Below, piece by piece: positions 1-8,021 of a stretch of 47,965 bases of DNA. This DNA is from Oscillospiraceae bacterium (GTDB lineage Bacteria; Bacillota; Clostridia; Christensenellales; Aristaeellaceae), in contig JAITTS010000060.1 of the NCBI GenBank assembly GCA_031286995.1, forward strand, positions 1-47,965. The letters are read 5' to 3'. The stretch's first letter is position 1, and each line of letters begins with the position of its first letter. The notes beneath the pieces are model-generated. The model saw nothing but the letters and a program-made list of their open reading frames with translations. It was not told the DNA's origin and ran no database searches. The position numbers were made by a program, and so were the translations under genes.

Positions 1-16
1 TATCCGCATAAAAAAC

Positions 17-46
17 TTGCAATCCTGCCCGGTGCGGCGTTACAAT
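17..46 (+). promoter_or_regulatory. Putative sigma-A promoter for MATE gene
   Basis: TTGCAA (17-22), 18 bp spacer, TACAAT (41-46), upstream of RBS AAAGGAGA and the ATG at 88. Confidence 0.55.
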
Positions 47-87
47 AGCTGTGGTCGCACATACGCCGCAAAGGAGACCTCCCCCGG

Positions 88-1482
88 ATGAACATATCCC
101 TTGCGCTGCGCCGCTTGGCCACGCGCGGCACAGACCTGGATGCGCACGATTTTCGGCGCATCCTTACCATCACCGGCCCGGCGATGCTGGAGCTGGTGCT
201 TTCGCAACTGTTCGGCATGGTGGATACCATCATGCTGGGGCGTAGCCGCGTATCCACGGTGGGCATCGCCTCCGTGGGGCTCACCCACAACCCGATCAAC
301 CTGCTGCTGGGCATCATGAGCGCCTTCAACGTAGGCACCACAGCGGCCATCGCCTGGGCCATTGGCAGGCGCGACAGGGCAGAGGCCCGCGCCTTGGCGC
401 GCACCGCCATGGGGCTGAATTTGCTTCTGGGCGCGGTGGCTACGCTGCTGGGCTACCTGCCCGCGCCGGTAATCCTGCGCTTTATGGGCGCGCAGGCGGA
501 TACCTACGGTTACGCGCTGGCCTATCTGCGCATCGTCTCCCTGGGCTTTTTGCCCTCGGCGCTCAACATGGGTGTCACCGGCTGCCTGCGCGCGGCGGGG
601 CTGACACGCCTGCCCATGGTTTACAACCTGGCGGCCAACCTGCTCAATGTAGTGGGCAACTGGGCGCTCATCTTCGGCCACCTGGGTTTTGCCCCCATGG
701 ATGTGACGGGCGCGGCCATTTCCACCACATTTTCGCGGGTGGTGGGCGCGCTGGCCGCGCTGGTTGCCCTCTACGGCATGGAAAGCCCCGTGCGTCTGCG
801 CCTGCGGCAGGGGGTGGCCCTGCGCCTGCGCGACATGAAGCGGATACTGAGTGTGGGCCTGACTACCGCGGCGGAACAAGCGCTGATGCAGGTGGGTTTT
901 ATGTTCTTTGCCCGCACGGTCAGCGCCCTGGGCACGGTGGTGTTTGCCGCGCACCAGGTGTGCCTAAACATCAACGGCCTCAGTTGGGTGCCTGCGCAGG
1001 CCTTTGGCGTGGCCAGCACCACCCTGGTTGGCCAGCACATGGGCGCTGGGGAACCGGGCAAGGCACGGCATTGCGCGCGCGTCATTCTGCGCGGGGCGCT
1101 CACCAGCAGCCTGCTGGTGGGTTGCGTGTTTTTGCTGTGGTCGCAAAGCTTTGTGCGCCTGTACGATACCAATGCGGATGTGGTGCGCGCCGGGGCATCC
1201 GCCCTGCGCATCATGGCCCTGGGCATGGCGGGCATCGGCACGCAGATGGCAGTGGCCGCCGCCCTGCGCGGCGCGGGGGATGCGCGTTTTCCGCTGCTGG
1301 CATCCTGCGCGGGTATCTGGGTTTTTCGCGTCGCCCTGGCCCCGGTGTTCGTACACACGCTGGGGTGGGGGCTCAATGGCGCGTGGCTGTGCATCGTGCT
1401 GGATCAGTCTCTGCGCGCGCTGGTGGTTTATGCGCGCTTTCGTCACGGGGGCTGGATGCGCCGCGCCGCGCCGCCGTCCTAG
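88..1482 (+). CDS. MATE family efflux transporter
   Basis: Long ORF with RBS; 12-TM MATE-like protein (ITGPAMLELVLSQLFGMVDTIMLGR..., AAHQVCLNINGLSWVPAQAFGVASTTLVGQHMGAG). Confidence 0.93.
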   Translation: MNISLALRRLATRGTDLDAHDFRRILTITGPAMLELVLSQLFGMVDTIMLGRSRVSTVGIASVGLTHNPINLLLGIMSAFNVGTTAAIAWAIGRRDRAEARALARTAMGLNLLLGAVATLLGYLPAPVILRFMGAQADTYGYALAYLRIVSLGFLPSALNMGVTGCLRAAGLTRLPMVYNLAANLLNVVGNWALIFGHLGFAPMDVTGAAISTTFSRVVGALAALVALYGMESPVRLRLRQGVALRLRDMKRILSVGLTTAAEQALMQVGFMFFARTVSALGTVVFAAHQVCLNINGLSWVPAQAFGVASTTLVGQHMGAGEPGKARHCARVILRGALTSSLLVGCVFLLWSQSFVRLYDTNADVVRAGASALRIMALGMAGIGTQMAVAAALRGAGDARFPLLASCAGIWVFRVALAPVFVHTLGWGLNGAWLCIVLDQSLRALVVYARFRHGGWMRRAAPPS

Positions 1483-1500
1483 GCTATACAGGAGGATACT

Positions 1501-3261
1501 ATGTCTCGCAATCAAGACAATCCCCCCCGCCGCGCGGGGCGCCTGCGCGCGTTTATCCGCTTTTACAAGCCGCACAGACGGCTCTTTGCGGTGGATATGG
1601 CCTGCGCGCTGGTCATTGCGCTGGTGGATCTGGCCTTTCCCATGGTCACCCGCCACGCGCTGAACACGTACCTGCCGGGCAGGCTGTACAGCGCCTTCTT
1701 TCTCATCGTGGGGGCCATGGGCCTGGGCTACGTTCTGCGCACGGTCATGAACTATGTGGTGACCTACTTCGGCCACATTATGGGCGTGCGCATGGAGGCG
1801 GATATGCGGCGCGACATCTTTGCCCAGCTGCAGCGGCTCTCCTTCGCGTTTTACGATAAGAACCGCACAGGCTGGCTGATGAGCCGCGTGACCACGGATC
1901 TCTTTGATATCACCGAACTGGCGCATCACGGCCCGGAGGATCTGTTCATATCCACCGTGACGCTGGTGGGCGCCTTTATGTACCTGTTCGCGCTGCAATG
2001 GCAGTTGGCGCTGACCGTGTTTGTGATGGTGCCGCTGATCATCGCCTTTTCGATGACGCAGCGCCGCCGTATGCTGGGCGCCAGCGCGGCGGTGAAGGAG
2101 CGCATGGCAGGCATCAATGCGGATTTGGAGAGCAGCATATCCGGCGCGCGCACGGCCAAGGCCTTTGCCAACGAGGGCTATGAGATGCGCAAGTTTGAGG
2201 CGGGCAACAGCCGCTTCCGGGGCGCGAAGGGCAGCTTTTACAGCGCCATGGCGGTCTTTCACAGCGGCATGGAGCTTTTGCTGAGCCTGCTGGGCCTGGC
2301 GGTGCTGCTGGTGGGCGGCCTGCTCATGATGAACAGCGGCATGGGTGTGACCGAACTGGTCACCTTCAACCTCTTCGTGGGGGCCATCACTTCGCCCGTC
2401 CGCAAGCTGACCAACTTTATGGAGATGTTCGTGGTGGGCATGGCGGGCTTTCACCGCTTTATGGATGTGATGGATGAGGAGCCGGATATTGTGGATACCC
2501 CCGGCGCGCGCGCCCTGGATGCGGTGCGGGGGGATATACGCTTTGAGCACGTGCGCTTTGCTTACGGTGGTGGCGAGGCGGTGCTCGCGGATATCAACCT
2601 GCACATCGCCCCCGGGCGCACGCTGGCGCTGGTAGGCCCATCCGGCGGGGGCAAGACGACCCTGTGCCAGCTGATCCCCAGGTTTTACGATGTGCAGGCC
2701 GGGGCCGTGCTGCTCGACGGCGCGGATATCCGCACCCTCCGCGTGGCGGATCTGCGCGCGCAGGTGGGCATTGTGCAGCAGGATGTGTTTCTCTTCGCCG
2801 GCAGCGTACTGGAAAATATACGCTACGGCAAGGTGGATGCCACCCCCGGGGAAGTGATGGAGGCCGCGCGCAAGGCCGAGATACACGAGGATATCCTGGC
2901 CATGCCCGAGGGGTACGATACGGCGGTGGGGGAGCGGGGCGTGTTGCTATCCGGCGGGCAAAAGCAACGCGTGGCCATTGCGCGCGTGTTTCTCAAAAAT
3001 CCGCCCATCCTGATACTGGATGAGGCGACCAGCGCCCTGGATACCGCCACGGAGGCGCGCATACAGCGGGCTTTTGCCCGCCTGGCCCAGGGCCGCACCA
3101 CGCTGATGATCGCCCACAGGCTATCCACCATACGCGACGCGGATGAGATAGCGGTGGTGGATGAGCACGGCATCGCCGAGCTGGGCACACACCGGGCGCT
3201 GCTGGCCCAGGATGGGGTGTACGCAAAGCTCTACGCCGCGCAGTTTGATCGCGAGGCGTAG
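1501..3261 (+). CDS. ABC transporter, fused permease/ATP-binding (exporter type)
   Basis: N-terminal TM domain plus Walker A GPSGGGKTT, signature LLSGGQKQRVAIAR, Walker B ILILDEATSALD. Confidence 0.95.
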   Translation: MSRNQDNPPRRAGRLRAFIRFYKPHRRLFAVDMACALVIALVDLAFPMVTRHALNTYLPGRLYSAFFLIVGAMGLGYVLRTVMNYVVTYFGHIMGVRMEADMRRDIFAQLQRLSFAFYDKNRTGWLMSRVTTDLFDITELAHHGPEDLFISTVTLVGAFMYLFALQWQLALTVFVMVPLIIAFSMTQRRRMLGASAAVKERMAGINADLESSISGARTAKAFANEGYEMRKFEAGNSRFRGAKGSFYSAMAVFHSGMELLLSLLGLAVLLVGGLLMMNSGMGVTELVTFNLFVGAITSPVRKLTNFMEMFVVGMAGFHRFMDVMDEEPDIVDTPGARALDAVRGDIRFEHVRFAYGGGEAVLADINLHIAPGRTLALVGPSGGGKTTLCQLIPRFYDVQAGAVLLDGADIRTLRVADLRAQVGIVQQDVFLFAGSVLENIRYGKVDATPGEVMEAARKAEIHEDILAMPEGYDTAVGERGVLLSGGQKQRVAIARVFLKNPPILILDEATSALDTATEARIQRAFARLAQGRTTLMIAHRLSTIRDADEIAVVDEHGIAELGTHRALLAQDGVYAKLYAAQFDREA

Positions 3262-3339
3262 GCGGGCAGGCACGCTGTGGCCCTGCTGCTTCGTTGTATA
3301 GGGAGAGAAGCCCGCGCTTGGATGGAAAAGGAGGAAGCT

Positions 3340-4911
3340 ATGCCGCGCAAGATACTGATCTGCTTGGCCGCCCTGTCGTTGATGCTGACCCTCGGCGGCG
3401 CCCTGGCCGAAGCGCCGCAGCTTGAGGATGTGCTGCCCGGCAGCGATGTGGTGTGGCCCGGCGGCGCGCTGGTGATCACCTTTCGCGCCACCGATGGCGG
3501 CAATCTGCGCGTCACCGCCGCGCCGGATGACAGCAGCGGCGCGCAGCCCCTGCTGTGGCTGGATCAGCCCATCGCCCAAGGCGTGGGCAGCGTGGCCTGG
3601 GATGCCACCCTGGGCGGCCAGCCCGCATCCCCCGGCCCTTGGGTGCTGACCTTCAGCCTGACCAGCGGCGCGGGGGAGCGATCCATGCTGCAGGCGGTGG
3701 TGGTGGAGGTGCTGGCCCCGCCGGAGCCGGATACGGCTGCGCCCGCCCCAGCCATGGATTCGCCCGCCGGGGCGGGGGAGACGCCCGAACCCGGGCCGCC
3801 CGCCACGGCGGAGGCGCAGGGCTACGTGGCCCCCAGCACCCAGCGGCAGGTATCCCCCTATCCGGATCCGCATGAGAACTGTTTTTGGCAGATGGATCCC
3901 ACAAACTACAATGTGTATGACCCGGCGGATCAGGCGAAGATTTGGGATATTTTGATGCAGCCCATCTCGGTTCTGGATGTGGGGCCCACGGATCACGTGT
4001 ACCCGCTGATAGACCCCACCGGCGACCCCAGCGATACCGCGAACATGGCCGGGCAAGTACACGGCACCACCCAGGGCGTGCACGTGTTGGAGACCCGCCA
4101 GGATGGCTGGTCGCTCATTGAGGCGTACGCCAACGACGGGCAGCGCGCGCCGGATGAATCCCTGCAAAGCTATGCCGCCAAGCTCATCCAGGGCTACGTC
4201 AAGACCAGCCGCATCAAAACCGTTACGCCCAACCAGAATATCGCGCTGGTGATTGATAAGCTGACCCAGCGCCTCTACATCTTTCAAAAGGGCAAGCTGA
4301 CCGGCGAGCTGCTGGTCTCCACAGGTTTCCCCACCAAGAGCCAGCCCTTTAACGAGACCCCCGCGGGCGAGTTTCTCACCGCCAGCTGGGTCGGTATGTT
4401 TGTTAACGGCAAAATGCAGTGCGACCTGGCCATCCGCATCAACGGCGGCGTGCTGCTGCATGAGGTGCCGCACATCGCCATGGCCGATGAGACCCGCAAC
4501 TACACGCCCTTTGAGCCCTACTTGGGGCAAAAGGCCAGCCATGGGTGCGTGCGCGTGCAGCGCATGCGCAGCAACGCGGGCTTTAACATGGCCTGGTTGT
4601 GGAAGAATCTGAAGCGCAACGCCAAGGTGCTGGTGTGGGATGACGCGGGCCGCGCCGTGCAGCCCCAGCCGCCGGGCACCACCTACTACTACAACCCGGA
4701 TGGCGGCAAGAGCTACCACAGCGACCAGAACTGCGCCGCCGTCAGAGAGCGCTTTTTACCCCTGACGCCGCTGGCCGCTGAGGAGCTGTACGTGTCGCCC
4801 ACGGATAAGCTCATCCCCTGCTACGGGTGCCTGCCACCGGCCAAGGTGGCCGATCCCAGCCAGATCACCATCCCGGATGATGTGATCGGGGCAGGCACGG
4901 ATGATATTTAG
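3340..4911 (+). CDS. Secreted L,D-transpeptidase (YkuD) with FlgD-Ig-like and SH3-like N-terminal regions
   Basis: RBS GGAGGAAGCT before ATG 3340, signal peptide MPRKILICLAALSLMLTLGGALA, catalytic motif HGCVRV, C-terminal YHSDQNC...CYGC motif. Confidence 0.85.
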   Translation: MPRKILICLAALSLMLTLGGALAEAPQLEDVLPGSDVVWPGGALVITFRATDGGNLRVTAAPDDSSGAQPLLWLDQPIAQGVGSVAWDATLGGQPASPGPWVLTFSLTSGAGERSMLQAVVVEVLAPPEPDTAAPAPAMDSPAGAGETPEPGPPATAEAQGYVAPSTQRQVSPYPDPHENCFWQMDPTNYNVYDPADQAKIWDILMQPISVLDVGPTDHVYPLIDPTGDPSDTANMAGQVHGTTQGVHVLETRQDGWSLIEAYANDGQRAPDESLQSYAAKLIQGYVKTSRIKTVTPNQNIALVIDKLTQRLYIFQKGKLTGELLVSTGFPTKSQPFNETPAGEFLTASWVGMFVNGKMQCDLAIRINGGVLLHEVPHIAMADETRNYTPFEPYLGQKASHGCVRVQRMRSNAGFNMAWLWKNLKRNAKVLVWDDAGRAVQPQPPGTTYYYNPDGGKSYHSDQNCAAVRERFLPLTPLAAEELYVSPTDKLIPCYGCLPPAKVADPSQITIPDDVIGAGTDDI

Positions 4912-4924
4912 GCTACAGGCGCAC

Positions 4925-4956
4925 AGCATAGCCCCGGCTCCGGCTGGGGCTATGCT
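4925..4956. terminator. Strong intergenic hairpin (possible terminator without U-tract)
   Basis: AGCATAGCCCC (4925-4935) pairs perfectly with GGGGCTATGCT (4946-4956). Confidence 0.5.
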
Positions 4957-4996
4957 TGCGCGCGCCCAGGCTGGTTGACGCACAGCGGGCCCGTTG

Positions 4997-5026
4997 TTGC
5001 AAAATAACGTGTGTATACTGTATAAT
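4997..5026 (+). promoter_or_regulatory. Putative sigma-A promoter
   Basis: TTGCAA (4997-5002), 18 bp spacer, TATAAT (5021-5026). Confidence 0.6.
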
Positions 5027-5084
5027 AAGCGAAAGCATCCGTCCCGGCATGTCACGCGCGGGTGGGGCGGAAAGGGGGCCATCC

Positions 5085-6899
5085 ATGGCGCTGTTGGGCG
5101 GGTTTTGGCTTGCAGGCGCGGCGCTGATGCTGTTTGTGTGGTATCGCCTGTGGCGGCGCTACTGCGCGCGCGGCTTTGGTATGGATCCCTACCGCATTCA
5201 GGCGGTGGCGGATAGGCGATCCGCGCCGGTTTGGGTGCTGGTGATGGCACAGGTGGCGCTGCTGTGCGGGGTGCCCTTGGTCAATTACACGCAGGCCGCT
5301 GTGTATGGGGTAGGCCCCATGGCCCTGTGGGTGCTGCTGGGGGCGATGCTGCTGAGCGCGCTGCCCACCGCGGCGCTGATTTGGCTGCCCACGCGCACAA
5401 AAGGCCTGGGCGCGGCGGCCATGCTGCGCGGGCAGCTGGGGGAACGGGGGGTGCGCGCGATATCGCTGGCCGCGTGGCTGCTGTGCATGCTGTGCCTGGC
5501 CGTGATGCTCGATACCGTAGCCGGCAGCCTGGATGGCATCCCCGCGCGTGTGATGCCCGGCGATTATCTGGCCGATGAGGAGCGCTACAACCAGGTTGAC
5601 GCCTTGACAAGTTACCGGGGCGAGCAGCCTGTGGATGTGATGGACTATGTGGATTTGCCCGCCTTTAACGCCGCCCGGGAGACCAGCGAGTGGGAGGCGG
5701 CGCGCCGGGGCGTGACGGCGGGCGCCTTGGTGGCGGTATCTTTGCTGGCGCTGGTCTTCGGGCAGGCGGTGTTTCGCGTGCGGCGCTCGTCCCTGTTGGC
5801 GGGCGTGCTGGTGATGGCGCTGTTTATCGCCTATTGGGCGGCGCTGGCCTGGCAGTACCCTCTGCGCCTGACTGTGGGGCAATGGCGGCGGGGGCTGTTT
5901 GTGTACGCCGTGGTGGGCATGTTTGTGCGTCCCGTCACCCTCAGCCGTCCCCGGGATACCCTGGCGGGGCTGCTGACCCTGGCCCTGGCGCTTGCCGCTA
6001 CGGCAGGGGCCTGGATGGGCGGCGTGGCGGTTGCACCGCCCCTGTGGCTGGGCACGGCTGCGCCGGGCATGCCGCCCATGCTGCCAACGTTGTGCACGAT
6101 AGGGTTGGCCGGCGGCGCGGGCGTGCTGGGCTTTTTTTCCGCAGCGGGGCGCAACACACCACAGCTGACGGGCGAGCCCCAGGCTGCCCGTGTGGGCCTG
6201 GGTGGGGCGCTGCTCGCCGCGTGGGTAGGGCTGGTGTTTGTGGTGGCCCTGGGCAGCTACAGCGAGCCAGCCGCCGGCGGCGCGCTGCTCGCCCCCGTGC
6301 CCGTGCGCGCCTTGGCCGACCTGGCCGTGCAGGCGCTGGAGCCCGCCCTGGCCGCCCTGGGCCTGGCGCAGGCGGGTTTGGCGCGGGAATGGGCCGCTGT
6401 GTGGGTGATGTTGGTGGTCGCGCTGTGCGCCATGAGCGCGCTGGATGTGGCCGCACGCCTGGGCTGCGCGCTGCTGCGGGGCGCTTTTGCCGGGGGATGG
6501 CTGTCAAATAAGCGCTTTGCCCCCGCGCGGCTCGTGTGCGCAGGGGTCACGGCCGGTGGCGCGTGGCTGGTGACGGAGTACCTGAATTACGATATGATCT
6601 GGCCGCTCTTCGGCGCGGTTTCACCGGGGCTGTGCGCGGCCCTCGTGCTGCCCGCTGTGGCCTGGCTGCGCCGGGCCGGGCGCGCTTGGCGCTGCCTGGC
6701 GGTCATTGCCGCGGCGCTGGCGCTTCTCTCACTGGTCAGCGGCGGGCGGATGCTGTGGCAGATGTTCACCCTGTGGCAGAGCGACGAGCTGGATTGGCCG
6801 GATCTGGCCTTTTGCGCCGCCGGTGTGCTGTGCATGCTGGTGGGTTTGGTGCAAGTAGCCACCTGCTTGCGGGGCGAGGCGGGGGCGAAGGCCGATTAG
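5085..6899 (+). CDS. Polytopic membrane protein, divergent CstA-like (carbon starvation/peptide uptake family)
   Basis: RBS AAAGGGGGC and ATG 5085. CstA-like landmarks: an N-terminal block resembling the CstA GP.LAAQ..G..P..LW motif, and C-terminal YDMIWPLFGAVSPGLCAALVL resembling CstA LWPLFGIANQ. Confidence 0.55.
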   Translation: MALLGGFWLAGAALMLFVWYRLWRRYCARGFGMDPYRIQAVADRRSAPVWVLVMAQVALLCGVPLVNYTQAAVYGVGPMALWVLLGAMLLSALPTAALIWLPTRTKGLGAAAMLRGQLGERGVRAISLAAWLLCMLCLAVMLDTVAGSLDGIPARVMPGDYLADEERYNQVDALTSYRGEQPVDVMDYVDLPAFNAARETSEWEAARRGVTAGALVAVSLLALVFGQAVFRVRRSSLLAGVLVMALFIAYWAALAWQYPLRLTVGQWRRGLFVYAVVGMFVRPVTLSRPRDTLAGLLTLALALAATAGAWMGGVAVAPPLWLGTAAPGMPPMLPTLCTIGLAGGAGVLGFFSAAGRNTPQLTGEPQAARVGLGGALLAAWVGLVFVVALGSYSEPAAGGALLAPVPVRALADLAVQALEPALAALGLAQAGLAREWAAVWVMLVVALCAMSALDVAARLGCALLRGAFAGGWLSNKRFAPARLVCAGVTAGGAWLVTEYLNYDMIWPLFGAVSPGLCAALVLPAVAWLRRAGRAWRCLAVIAAALALLSLVSGGRMLWQMFTLWQSDELDWPDLAFCAAGVLCMLVGLVQVATCLRGEAGAKAD

Positions 6900-6919
6900 G
6901 CCGGAGAGGGGGGCCGCCC

Positions 6920-7957
6920 GTGAAGGTGACCATCAAGGATATTGCCAGGGAAGCGGGGGTTTCCCCATCCACAGTCAGCCGCGTGATGGCGGGCAGCGCG
7001 CGCATCAGCGACGCCACCGCCCAGCGTGTGCGCGCCGCCATGGAGCGCATGCGCTACCAGCCCAATCACCTGGCGCGATCCTTGGCGCAGCGCAAAACGC
7101 ACATTGTGGGCGTGGTGTTCCCCCAGGCCATCGACACCTCGCTGGAGCATCCCTTTTACCCCGAGGTTCTGCGGGGCATTGGGGCCGTGGCCGCGGGGCG
7201 GGATTATCATATTCTGCTGGCCAACCCCGCGCCGGGCAAGGACGAGGCGCAGATTGTGCGCCGCCTGGTCTACGGCGGGGTGGTGGATGGGCTGATTCTG
7301 CTGGCCAGCCGCGTATCGGATACCGTCAGTGAGGAACTGCTGACCCATCGCGTGCCCTTTGTGGTGGTGGGGCATCCGGAGCGGGATGACACTGTGCACT
7401 GGGTGGATAATGACAACGTGTACGCGGGCCGCATGATGACTGAGTACGTCATCGCCCTGGGGCACCGCCACATTGCTTTTTTGGGTTCCGCGCCGGATTT
7501 TCGGGTGACGGTGGAGCGCCTGCAGGGCTACCTTGGCGCGCTGTCGACCGCGGGCATTGATTGCGACCCCGGTATGATCATCCCAAGCCCGTTTAACGAA
7601 GGGCAGAGCGATGCGGAGCGGGTGGCGGCCCTGTTTACCAGCGACAACGCGCCGACCGCCGTGGTGGCGGGGGATGACTTTTTGGCCATTTGGCTCATGG
7701 GCGCGCTGGCGCGTCTGGGGCTGCGCGTGCCCGGGGATGTATCCATCACCGGCTTTAACCACGTGCTGGCCGGGCGCTACACCAACCCGCCCCTCACTAC
7801 GGTGGATATTGGGGCCTACAACCTGGGCAAGAACGCCTTTTCGATGCTGTACGAGGCCATGATGGATCCCGCGGCCCCGCCCCGGCATGCCCTGTTGCCC
7901 ATACAGTTTGTGCGCGGCGCATCCGTGGCCCGGTGTGCCGCGGGCGGGGGCCGTTGA
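6920..7957 (+). CDS. LacI family transcriptional regulator
   Basis: GTG start with N-terminal VKVTIKDIAREAGVSPSTVSRVMAGSARIS HTH and a periplasmic-binding-like effector domain. Confidence 0.93.
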   Translation: MKVTIKDIAREAGVSPSTVSRVMAGSARISDATAQRVRAAMERMRYQPNHLARSLAQRKTHIVGVVFPQAIDTSLEHPFYPEVLRGIGAVAAGRDYHILLANPAPGKDEAQIVRRLVYGGVVDGLILLASRVSDTVSEELLTHRVPFVVVGHPERDDTVHWVDNDNVYAGRMMTEYVIALGHRHIAFLGSAPDFRVTVERLQGYLGALSTAGIDCDPGMIIPSPFNEGQSDAERVAALFTSDNAPTAVVAGDDFLAIWLMGALARLGLRVPGDVSITGFNHVLAGRYTNPPLTTVDIGAYNLGKNAFSMLYEAMMDPAAPPRHALLPIQFVRGASVARCAAGGGR

Positions 7958-8021
7958 GGCTGGTTTTTTGCGCGCTATCATTCCGCCGTTTTGAGCGTCT
8001 CTACCATGTTCAGGGCTTTTT

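Noticed and set aside
1-87. Guanidine-type riboswitch upstream of MATE gene
   Set aside because: The predicted promoter -10 at 41-46 leaves too little room before the start codon.
964-2886. 640-aa minus-strand ORF opposite MATE/ABC exporter genes
   Set aside because: Antisense shadow ORF of GC-rich coding DNA; His/Gln/Arg/Ala-rich composition with no domain.
3121-4719. 532-aa minus-strand ORF opposite the L,D-transpeptidase
   Set aside because: Shadow ORF; the sense strand encodes clear YkuD motifs.
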